Source: an uncultured Lachnospiraceae bacterium
GTDB taxonomy: Bacteria > Bacillota > Clostridia > Lachnospirales > Lachnospiraceae
DNA length: 6,861 bases
Assembly (NCBI GenBank): GCA_910588895.1
Contig: CAJUSS010000167.1
Coordinates: 1 to 6,861 of the forward strand
Reading direction: 5' to 3'
Below are positions 1 through 4,717 of this stretch, piece by piece. Position 1 is the first letter of the stretch. Every line of letters starts with the position of its first letter. Below the pieces are notes generated by a model. It saw only the letters and a list, made by a program, of their open reading frames with translations. It did not search any database and had not been told where the DNA came from. The translations under genes were made by a program, and so were the position numbers.

Positions 1-9
1 TCCGCCTCG

Positions 10-120
10 CTAAAATGCCTCTCCCAGGCAGCTTCCCGCGCACCCTGCCAGCACGGAGATCACCTCGATCTTCCCGCCTAAGTCATAGTGCATCTGTAGG
101 GATGCCTGGTTGATATCCAT
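10..120 (-). pseudogene. Truncated malic enzyme N-terminus (maeB-like), broken after about 22 codons
   Basis: The frame starts MDINQASLQMHYDLGGKIEV, which resembles the first residues of clostridial NAD(P)-dependent malic enzymes (malate to pyruvate, CO2 and NAD(P)H). A GGAGGA ribosome binding site lies 7 bases before the ATG, so the start is convincing. After IEVIS the family normally continues with a stretch leading to a conserved SLAYTPGVAEP motif. Here it reads VLAGCAGSCLGEAF and hits TAG at 10-12. Neither other minus-strand frame restores the motif before the window ends, so a simple one-base frameshift does not explain it. A deletion, an insertion or an assembly join is more likely. The gene follows fumC by 79 bp on the same strand, which fits a fumarase/malic enzyme unit. 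The family call rests on about 22 residues only; a genuine short peptide is the alternative. Confidence 0.5.
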
Positions 121-127
121 GTTTGTA

Positions 128-133
128 TCCTCC
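128..133 (-). promoter_or_regulatory. Ribosome binding site of the truncated malic enzyme frame
   Basis: GGAGGA on the minus strand, 7 bases before the ATG at 120. It fixes that ATG as the start and excludes the longer frame running back into fumC. Confidence 0.65.
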
Positions 134-199
134 ATATCGTCAATGTAGTATTTTGGATCCCTGCTCCTTATGCTATCCGGCAGCAGGGCAGAGCGGCTC

Positions 200-1564
200 C
201 TACACCATCTCCTCCGGCTTGAACACCGCATCAAATCGTTTTGCTGTCAAGAATCCCAGCTCTACGCATGCCTCTTTTAAGGAGATGTCCTCCCTGTACG
301 CCTTCTTCGCTGTCTTCGCCGCGTTCTCATACCCGATATAGGGATTTAAGCAGGTCACCAGCATCAGGGAGCGGTGCAGGTTCTCCTCCATCTTTTCCCT
401 GTTTGCCTTGATCCCGGTCGCGCAGTGGTCGTTGAAGGAGACCAGGGAGTCGGAGAGCAGCCGCACGGACTGGAGGAAATTGTAGATGCACACGGGCATG
501 AACACGTTCAGCTCAAAATTCCCCTGGGAGGCGGCCATACCTACAGCCACGTCATTGGCCATGACCTGGACGGCCACCATGGTGACGGATTCGCACTGGG
601 TGGGGTTCACCTTTCCGGGCATGATGGAGCTGCCCGGCTCGTTCTCCGGGATGCTGATCTCACCTAAACCGCAGCGGGGGCCGCTGGAGAGCCAGCGCAC
701 ATCGTTGGCGATCTTCATCATGTCGGCGGCCAGTCCCTTTAAGGCACCGTGGGCGAAGACCATCTGGTCCTTGCTGGTCAGAGAGTGGAACTTGTTCTTT
801 GCGGTGGTGAAGTCCCTGCCGGTAAGCGCGGAGACCGCCTTTGCCACCTCCACATCGAACCCCTTGGGGGCGTTTAAGCCGGTGCCCACCGCGGTGCCGC
901 CCAAAGCCAGCTCCTTCAGACCGGGAAGGCTCAAGATGATCATCTGGCGGGACTTCTCCAGCATGTTTTTCCAGCCGCTGATCTCCTGGGAAAAGGCGAT
1001 CGGTGTGGCGTCCTGTAAATGGGTGCGCCCAGTCTTGATGATCCCTTCATTTTCCGCCATCAGCCGGTCAAAGGTGCCGATGAGAAGGTCGATCGCGGGA
1101 AGGAGACGATCCTCGATCTCCATGGCGGCGGCGATGTGCATAGCGGTGGGAAAGGTGTCATTGGAGCTCTGGGACATATTGGAGTGATCGTTGGGATGGA
1201 GGAGCGTTTCCCCGGCGATCTCATTGCCGCGGTTTGCGATCACCTCGTTCACGTTCATATTGGACTGGGTGCCGCTGCCGGTCTGCCACACGGCCAGGGG
1301 GAAATGTCCGTCCAGCGTTCCCTCCAAGATCTCGTCGCAGACCTGGGCGATCAGCTTTGAGCGCGTATCATCCAGCTTGCCTAGATGGTGGTTGGCCATG
1401 GCGGCCGCCTTTTTTAAGACGGCAAATGCCCGGATCACCTCCAGGGGGATCTTCTCGATGCCGATCTTGAAATTTTCATAGCTCCTCTGGGTCTGGGCGC
1501 CCCAGTACCGGTCAGCCGGGACTTTTACCTCGCCCATGGAGTCATGCTCGATCCTGTATTCCAT
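200..1564 (-). CDS. fumC: Class II fumarate hydratase (fumarase C)
   Basis: Cytoplasmic, iron-independent fumarase that interconverts fumarate and (S)-malate. It is 454 residues long, normal for the family. Visible signatures, in order: TGSGTQSNMNVNEVIANRGN (residues 95-114), HPNDHSNMSQSSNDTFPTAM (123-142), GRTHLQDATP with the expected active-site His182, and the superfamily signature GSSIMPGKVNP (311-321), whose serine-containing loop supplies the catalytic base. The TGSGTQ and HPNDHSN versions fit fumarase better than aspartase or argininosuccinate lyase. I chose the ATG at 1564 because AAGGAGG stands 5 bases upstream. The longer frame opening at 1648 is excluded because its first codons overlap the promoter. 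The gene has its own promoter and probably reads on into the broken malic enzyme frame. A closely related aspartate ammonia-lyase is the only serious alternative, and it is unlikely. Confidence 0.96.
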   Translation of the reverse strand: MEYRIEHDSMGEVKVPADRYWGAQTQRSYENFKIGIEKIPLEVIRAFAVLKKAAAMANHHLGKLDDTRSKLIAQVCDEILEGTLDGHFPLAVWQTGSGTQSNMNVNEVIANRGNEIAGETLLHPNDHSNMSQSSNDTFPTAMHIAAAMEIEDRLLPAIDLLIGTFDRLMAENEGIIKTGRTHLQDATPIAFSQEISGWKNMLEKSRQMIILSLPGLKELALGGTAVGTGLNAPKGFDVEVAKAVSALTGRDFTTAKNKFHSLTSKDQMVFAHGALKGLAADMMKIANDVRWLSSGPRCGLGEISIPENEPGSSIMPGKVNPTQCESVTMVAVQVMANDVAVGMAASQGNFELNVFMPVCIYNFLQSVRLLSDSLVSFNDHCATGIKANREKMEENLHRSLMLVTCLNPYIGYENAAKTAKKAYREDISLKEACVELGFLTAKRFDAVFKPEEMV

Positions 1565-1569
1565 AGTAC

Positions 1570-1576
1570 CCTCCTT
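1570..1576 (-). promoter_or_regulatory. fumC ribosome binding site
   Basis: AAGGAGG on the minus strand, 5 bases before the ATG at 1564. It decides the fumC start in favour of MEYRIEHDS over the upstream in-frame ATG at 1648. Confidence 0.85.
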
Positions 1577-1594
1577 TTTTCGCCTGATGACGGC

Positions 1595-1607
1595 GGCGGT
1601 GGCCGCC
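1595..1607 (-). promoter_or_regulatory. Short GC hairpin at the 5' end of the fumC leader
   Basis: GGCGG-CCA-CCGCC forms a 5-bp stem with a 3-base loop about 5 bases from the predicted transcription start (near 1612). It may protect the 5' end of the mRNA. It does not cover the ribosome binding site. The fold was found by eye. Confidence 0.35.
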
Positions 1608-1618
1608 TGTCTGCTACC

Positions 1619-1647
1619 ATTATAAAGGGTATCTTGGCAAGTGTCCA
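1619..1647 (-). promoter_or_regulatory. Sigma-A type promoter of fumC
   Basis: On the minus strand, TGGACA (1642-1647, one mismatch to TTGACA) and a perfect TATAAT (1619-1624) are separated by exactly 17 bp. Predicted start near 1612, leaving a leader of about 48 bases before the fumC ATG. This is the best promoter in the window and makes fumC transcription independent of the sigma cassette upstream. Confidence 0.8.
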
Positions 1648-1678
1648 TACCTACCGTTTCCTGCAGGCATATCGTACA

Positions 1679-1740
1679 GGTTACTTTTCACACCCACGCT
1701 GATCGCTGTATAGGTGCAGGCGCATGGTCGGCCGCCCGAC
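1679..1740 (-). repeat. Intergenic element, copy A (upstream of fumC promoter)
   Basis: Read towards fumC (minus strand), this block contains CATGCGCCTGCACCTATACA, then a GATC-containing core ending in GCGTGGG, then AAAAGTAACC (1679-1688). Positions 1689-1726 match the reverse complement of 4540-4577 at 35 of 38 positions, and AAAAGTAACC is identical in both copies. Copy A lacks a 26-bp segment present in copy B. Its outer edge is an inverted repeat, GTCGG-CCGC-CCGAC (1727-1740). AAAAGTAACC lies about 31 bp upstream of the fumC -35 box. It could be a dispersed repeat or a shared regulatory site. Confidence 0.7.
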
Positions 1741-1768
1741 TAAAGCAGCGGAGCGAAAGCGCGTCCTA

Positions 1769-2485
1769 TCACATGCTATCCTCTTCCGCAGCAGACCTTT
1801 TGGTCAACTTGTGATAAGTGACACGACATCTGTCACAGTTTTTTAGGTGCGCCTGGATGTCCGCATCTGTCTCTTTGCTGGTATCGTCCCGGATATAGGC
1901 GGGCAATAGCTCCCGCACCACGGCGCATTTTAGCGGCTGTACATCGCTGAGTTGCGGATCGCTGCTGTCTTGCGGTCTGTCATCCTGTCCCGTCCGGCTA
2001 TCTCCGGCTTGTCCGGTCTGCCCGGCCGCCGCTTTGAGAAGGAGCAGGCGTTTTTTCAGCAGGAAGGGGAGAGGGAGCAGGAGCAGGCAGAGGGTCAGGG
2101 GGTAAAAAAGGGAGAGCATAGCCACCGTGGTATCCAAAAGGAGCCAGACCATGCTGTCGGTCAGGTTCTGTTCGAAGGACAGAGAGCGACAGCTGTTGAT
2201 CGTCCCGATCAGGAAGCACAGGCCCCCGGAAAGAAGGGCGGCAAACATCACCATCCGGACCGTTTGCAGGCTTTCCTCATACTGCTCCTGGGCCACATCC
2301 TTTTTGCCCAGGGCCAGCCGGAAGCTCCTTAAAAAGGCCGGAAAGGACTTGGTGCAGAGCAGGACCAGGGCGCATGGGGCCAGGATGTAGATCCCGGTGA
2401 TCTGGTCGATAAAGTCCGTGGGATGCCACCCGATCCCGCTCAGGATATAGGCTAAGATCCCAGCCAGATAAAGTACATAAAGCAT
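1769..2485 (-). CDS. Membrane protein: MotA/TolQ/ExbB-like domain fused to a C-terminal zf-HC2 anti-sigma zinc finger
   Basis: A 238-residue protein with two parts. Residues 1-148 look like a four-helix MotA/TolQ/ExbB-type membrane unit: hydrophobic segments at about 1-19, 27-46, 78-97 and 110-143, with a basic cytoplasmic loop (FLRSFRLALGKKD, then an acidic stretch) between helices 2 and 3. A polar linker rich in Gly, Asp, Ser and Gln (about 152-182) leads to a zf-HC2 finger at 185-222 with candidate zinc ligands Cys187, His213, Cys217 and Cys220. This finger matches that of the neighbouring anti-sigma protein at 18 of 36 positions. A MotA-like topology would put the C-terminus, and hence the finger, in the cytoplasm where the sigma factor is. 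AAGGAG lies 7 bases before the ATG. It is probably the third gene of the sigma operon, 76 bp after the anti-sigma. No MotB/ExbD partner is visible. The zinc finger is secure; the MotA-like assignment is by eye. Confidence 0.75.
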   Translation of the reverse strand: MLYVLYLAGILAYILSGIGWHPTDFIDQITGIYILAPCALVLLCTKSFPAFLRSFRLALGKKDVAQEQYEESLQTVRMVMFAALLSGGLCFLIGTINSCRSLSFEQNLTDSMVWLLLDTTVAMLSLFYPLTLCLLLLPLPFLLKKRLLLLKAAAGQTGQAGDSRTGQDDRPQDSSDPQLSDVQPLKCAVVRELLPAYIRDDTSKETDADIQAHLKNCDRCRVTYHKLTKRSAAEEDSM

Positions 2486-2505
2486 AGTTTTTCTCCTTTC
2501 GATAT

Positions 2506-2553
2506 GGCTGTGTGTGACTGTTCAGAGTATCTGGACGGTTACGGCTGTGTGTG
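2506..2553. repeat. Short direct repeat in the anti-sigma/MotA-like gap
   Basis: GGCTGTGTGTG occurs at 2506-2516 and again at 2543-2553, spaced 37 bp start to start, in the 76-bp gap between the two membrane-protein genes. The gap has no terminator or promoter I would defend, which fits read-through from the sigma operon. Confidence 0.4.
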
Positions 2554-2561
2554 GCTGCGGG

Positions 2562-3320
2562 TCAGTTCATGCCCTCCCAGATCAGGACCGCATCTTCTTT
2601 CAGCGCGTCAAAGGCGGCATCGGAAAGCTGCTCCATCCGGCGGTAGTCCGTGGGCAGATAGTAGATCTCGGTCCATATGGGCGTATACTCGGCCGTCCAC
2701 AGCCGCTGTCCATAGATATCGCCGGTGGAGGTCATCCTGTCTAAACGTGCGGGGAACAGCCGGTCCCAGAGCGTCCTGGTATAGCAGTGATAGACCACGC
2801 GGACCGTCTGATCTCCACGCTGGATGGTCCTGCCGCAGGAGCTAAGGTCATCCCATTGGGCCGGTTTGGTCACCACCAGGCGCACCAGGCTGATCGTACC
2901 CGTCAGGCTCTGCTCCGCAGCCTGTGTGTGTGTTAGGCTGCCCACATCCTTCCAATGGGTGATACCGAAGCGTTGGACCACCGGCGCCGCCTGATAGATC
3001 TCGGTGGTCATACAGCCCGGGTCATAGGGAAGGGGAGTGCGGTAGTTTTTGGTGAAAAGGAGCAGGCCGGTAAAGAGAGCGGCGGTGAGGAGCGCGATAG
3101 CGGCATACCGTTCCCACAGCCGCCTGCGAAAGCGTTTTAAAAGATCGATGCGGCGGCCTGTCTCTGCCGCCGCCGGTGTAAGGTCCGCGGACATCAGTAC
3201 ACAGGCTCTGCGGCAGCTCTCACATCCCTCCAGATGCGCCCGGATCTCTACATTGGCCTCCTCGCTGGTCAGGCCTTCGATATAATTGGGCAAAAGATCC
3301 CTTACGATGCAGCATTTCAT
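2562..3320 (-). CDS. zf-HC2 anti-sigma factor, single-pass membrane protein
   Basis: A 252-residue protein with the classic plan of a zinc-binding anti-sigma factor. The N-terminal cytoplasmic zf-HC2 domain (about 1-40) has Cys3 or Cys4, His29, Cys33 and Cys36 in an HLEGCESC motif. A basic juxtamembrane stretch (56-71) and one transmembrane helix (about 72-90) follow. Residues 91-252 form an extracytoplasmic sensor domain that I do not recognise; it is rich in Tyr, Trp and Thr and has lone cysteines at 103, 162 and 179. The family binds its cognate ECF sigma factor at the membrane until a signal releases it. Its ATG overlaps the sigma stop (ATGA, 4 bp), with GGAGGG 6 bases upstream, so the two are probably translationally coupled. 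The signal cannot be read from the sequence. Confidence 0.88.
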   Translation of the reverse strand: MKCCIVRDLLPNYIEGLTSEEANVEIRAHLEGCESCRRACVLMSADLTPAAAETGRRIDLLKRFRRRLWERYAAIALLTAALFTGLLLFTKNYRTPLPYDPGCMTTEIYQAAPVVQRFGITHWKDVGSLTHTQAAEQSLTGTISLVRLVVTKPAQWDDLSSCGRTIQRGDQTVRVVYHCYTRTLWDRLFPARLDRMTSTGDIYGQRLWTAEYTPIWTEIYYLPTDYRRMEQLSDAAFDALKEDAVLIWEGMN

Positions 3321-3802
3321 TGTGCTCCCTCCAGTTTTTCCATCAATCTTTTCTTAGCCCGATAGAAGGTGACCCTTGCCCAGTTCTCGCTCTTTCCCAA
3401 GATCTTGCCGATCTCCGCAAAGGAAAATTCTCCGGTCAGCCGCATGTGGACCACTTCCCGCATAGGCTCCGGCAGAGCATGGATCGCCTGGTATAAGGTC
3501 GTCTTGTCCATGTGCAGGAGGACGGTCCTTTCTGGCGGCCCGTCCCCGGGCAGGGTCTCCGTAAGCTCTACCTGCTGCCTTTTGGAATGCTTTTCCAGCC
3601 ATTGATACCAGAGATGCTTGCCGATCTGACAAAGCCACACGGACAGCTTACAGCTCCCGTCGTAATGGCCGATCGTCCCCATGGCGCGGAAAAATGTCTC
3701 CTGTGTCAGATCCTCCGCCAAGTCTTCATCGTGGGACAGACTGAGCAGATAGCGATATACGTCCTTCGCGTGCTGAAGGTAAGCCTTCTCGATAGCATCC
3801 AC
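3317..3802 (-). CDS. ECF-type RNA polymerase sigma-70 factor
   Basis: About 161 residues, the usual size for an ECF sigma factor with only regions 2 and 4. Region 2.2 is DLAEDLTQETFFRAM (27-41), which contacts core polymerase. Regions 2.3/2.4 follow at about 51-71 (LSVWLCQIGKHLWYQWLEK) and melt and read the -10 element. Region 4.2 (126-153, with FAEIGKILGKSENWARVTFY) is the helix-turn-helix for the -35 element. No extra C-terminal domain is present. The start is a GTG. I prefer the one at 3802 because AAGGGGG lies 8 bases upstream; the GTG at 3811 would add three residues but has that purine tract directly against it. The last codons overlap the anti-sigma start. The ECF subgroup cannot be assigned by eye. 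Confidence 0.92.
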   Translation of the reverse strand: MDAIEKAYLQHAKDVYRYLLSLSHDEDLAEDLTQETFFRAMGTIGHYDGSCKLSVWLCQIGKHLWYQWLEKHSKRQQVELTETLPGDGPPERTVLLHMDKTTLYQAIHALPEPMREVVHMRLTGEFSFAEIGKILGKSENWARVTFYRAKKRLMEKLEGAQ

Positions 3803-3843
3803 AGCAGTCACCCCCTTGGCTTTCAGTCATGTACATCTTATAT

Positions 3844-3869
3844 ATCCTTTAAAATGGGATCTCGTTACA
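3844..3869 (-). promoter_or_regulatory. Possible ECF-type -35 motif for autoregulation
   Basis: TGTAACGAGATCCC begins at 3869 on the minus strand, about 60 bases before the sigma start. AAC-containing -35 elements such as TGAAAC or TGTAAC are typical of ECF promoters, and these operons are often autoregulated. The matching -10 region (GGAT after 16 bp) is not a clear CGTC or CGTA type, so this is only a candidate. Confidence 0.3.
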
Positions 3870-3875
3870 AAAAAG

Positions 3876-3904
3876 TTTATAGCATAAAACAGCTCATAAA
3901 ACAA
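3876..3904 (-). promoter_or_regulatory. Candidate extended -10 sigma-A promoter of the sigma operon
   Basis: On the minus strand, TTGTTT (3899-3904) and TATAAA (3876-3881) are 17 bp apart. TGC directly before TATAAA makes an extended -10. It would give a leader of about 65 bases before the sigma start and supply basal transcription. The AT-rich setting raises the chance of a false match. Confidence 0.5.
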
Positions 3905-4075
3905 ATTCTTTGCTATGGGTGTTGGGATGATGGCTGCTCCTATCGTACGGCTGATCCGTATCCTATACTGGCAAACCCCTAAACGTTATGGAGGATACAG
4001 AGCAAAAAAGTGGGAAGCTCACATTGATCTTTGCATTACTTCAAGTAGAGGCATGGGTGACCGCGACCAAAATGT

Positions 4076-4133
4076 AAAAAAGCTCCCTGCCAAAGAGCCG
4101 ATGCAGATAGAACATCGGTCTTTGGCAGGGAGC
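4076..4133 (-). terminator. Long intrinsic terminator of the helix-turn-helix gene
   Basis: Perfect 15-bp arms, GCTCCCTGCCAAAGA (4082-4096) and its complement (4119-4133), enclose a single bulged G (4097), a further 6-bp stem CCGATG/CATCGG (4098-4103 and 4113-4118) and a 9-base loop. On the minus strand the hairpin is followed by six T (4076-4081). It lies 24 bp after the stop of the helix-turn-helix gene and upstream of the sigma operon promoters, so it insulates the two. On the plus strand only a weak TTTT follows. At 21 paired bases it is longer than most terminators. Confidence 0.85.
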
Positions 4134-4157
4134 GCTTTTGTCCTGCCCTGGTCCAGG

Positions 4158-4430
4158 TCAGGTCTCAGGCAGATCTTGGGGCTTTGGCATCGTATCGCTG
4201 TCGCCCTGCTTCCTGCCGTCCTGCGGTTCACGGATCACCTCCATCACTTCCTCCACAGAACAGCCCAGGATCGTACACAGCATCTCGATCGTATGCGTAG
4301 AGACATACATGTTCTTCTTCAGCCGCCCGATCTGCCCGGCGCTGACATTGTAATACTTGATCAAACGATACTGTGTGACTTTCTTTTTCCGCATCGTCTC
4401 CCACAAACGGTCGTACTTTACTATGTGCAT
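4158..4430 (-). CDS. Small Cro/C1-type helix-turn-helix transcriptional regulator
   Basis: A 90-residue protein that is essentially one DNA-binding domain. KYDRLWETMRKKKVTQYRLI (5-24), then YYNVSAGQIGRLKKN as the turn and recognition helix (about 26-40), then STHTIEMLCTILGCSVEEVM (44-63) match the Cro/C1-type HTH_26 style common in Clostridia. A polar tail of about 22 residues (EPQDGRKQGDSD and on) has no visible motif. No sensor domain is present, so any regulation would be through abundance or partners. The start is ATG 4430 or the adjacent GTG 4433. Both have a poor ribosome binding site (AGAGG almost touching the start), which suggests weak translation. Palindromes just upstream may be its operator. 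The targets are unknown. Confidence 0.85.
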   Translation of the reverse strand: MHIVKYDRLWETMRKKKVTQYRLIKYYNVSAGQIGRLKKNMYVSTHTIEMLCTILGCSVEEVMEVIREPQDGRKQGDSDTMPKPQDLPET

Positions 4431-4469
4431 CACCTCTGTCTCTGTCGTTTTTCCTTAGAGATATATTAC

Positions 4470-4523
4470 TATCCATATCCGTTAGTTGTATATTATCCAT
4501 AAATGGATATCATATGCGCATAT
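4470..4523. promoter_or_regulatory. Palindrome cluster upstream of the helix-turn-helix gene (candidate operator)
   Basis: TATCCAT (4494-4500), two bases, then ATGGATA (4503-4509) form a perfect 7+7 inverted repeat. A third TATCCAT half-site lies at 4470-4476, 24 bp from the first. A perfect 12-bp palindrome, ATATGCGCATAT, lies at 4512-4523. The cluster sits 40-93 bp before the regulator's start, in an AT-rich tract where its promoter should be. Autoregulation is inferred from position and symmetry only. Confidence 0.45.
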
Positions 4524-4532
4524 TGGATGTGT

Positions 4533-4613
4533 GACCGGTCATGCGCCTGCACCTATACAACGATCGGCGTGGGCGTGGATAATAACATGCGGAAGGCCCC
4601 CGCAAAAGTAACC
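4533..4613 (+). repeat. Intergenic element, copy B (upstream of pyrF promoter)
   Basis: Full-length partner of the block upstream of fumC, in the same orientation relative to its downstream gene. It starts with the palindrome GACCGGTC (4533-4540), continues CATGCGCCTGCACCTATACA and a GATCG core to GGGCGTG (4577), then has 26 bp absent from the other copy (4578-4603, including GCGG-GGGCCTT-CCGC, a possible stem when read on the minus strand), and ends with AAAAGTAACC (4604-4613), 10 bp before the pyrF -35 box. It also lies upstream of the divergent regulator gene. Confidence 0.7.
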
Positions 4614-4623
4614 GAATGTCCGC

Positions 4624-4653
4624 TTTACAACCCCCTCCCGATCATGATAAGAT
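4624..4653 (+). promoter_or_regulatory. Candidate promoter of the pyr operon
   Basis: TTTACA (4624-4629, one mismatch to TTGACA) and TAAGAT (4648-4653) are 18 bp apart, with TGA before the -10 hexamer giving an extended -10. Predicted start near 4660, so the leader is about 57 bases. The leader contains only a weak GGCC-GGAAA-GGCC stem (4676-4688). I see no PyrR-type attenuator with competing stems and a T-run. Confidence 0.55.
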
Positions 4654-4704
4654 AGCTAAAGAAATCAGCCGATAAGGCCGGAAAGGCCCATTCGAGAACC
4701 GTTC

Positions 4705-4711
4705 AAGGAGG
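4705..4711 (+). promoter_or_regulatory. pyrF ribosome binding site
   Basis: AAGGAGG, 6 bases before the ATG at 4718; near-ideal and decisive for the pyrF start. Confidence 0.85.
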
Positions 4712-4717
4712 ATATCT

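Larger units (their letters stand above)
3803..4157. other. Non-coding stretch between the sigma operon and the helix-turn-helix gene
   Basis: This 355-bp stretch shows no credible gene on either strand. It holds candidate sigma-operon promoters (3844-3904) and the long terminator hairpin (4076-4133). Between them, 3905-4075 shows only a small stem, TACGG-CTGAT-CCGTA (3946-3960), flanked by two TCCTAT copies (3939-3944 and 3961-3966), and a GGAGG near 3992 with no start codon at a sensible distance. The long plus-strand frame opening at 3915 runs antisense through the terminator and the helix-turn-helix gene and looks like an artefact. Confidence 0.6.

Noticed and set aside
1..60. Insertion-sequence end causing the malic enzyme break
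   Set aside because: No terminal inverted repeat, target duplication or transposase fragment can be shown in the 50 bases available.
486..1187. 233-codon plus-strand open frame inside fumC
   Set aside because: Antisense to a well-supported fumarase, no ribosome binding site or recognisable motif; long antisense frames are common in GC-rich codons.
1565..1648. Upstream in-frame ATG giving fumC 28 extra residues
   Set aside because: The first codons lie over the promoter, upstream of the predicted transcription start, and the ATG at 1564 has a near-ideal ribosome binding site and the family's normal N-terminus.
1727..1768. Terminator after the MotA-like gene
   Set aside because: The GTCGG-CCGC-CCGAC stem is only 5 bp with no T-run on the minus strand; it fits better as the edge of the repeated element. 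No clear intrinsic terminator ends the sigma operon here.
4228..4500. Alternative minus-strand frame overlapping the helix-turn-helix gene
   Set aside because: Its ATG sits within the palindrome cluster with no ribosome binding site, and its residues resemble no domain, while the overlapping frame is a clear helix-turn-helix.
3915..4502. 195-codon plus-strand open frame
   Set aside because: Runs through both arms of the terminator hairpin and antisense to the helix-turn-helix gene, with no ribosome binding site and low-quality composition.
4660..4717. PyrR-type attenuator or riboswitch in the pyrF leader
   Set aside because: The leader is only about 57 bases, with one 4-bp GGCC stem, no alternative anti-terminator pairing and no T-run.
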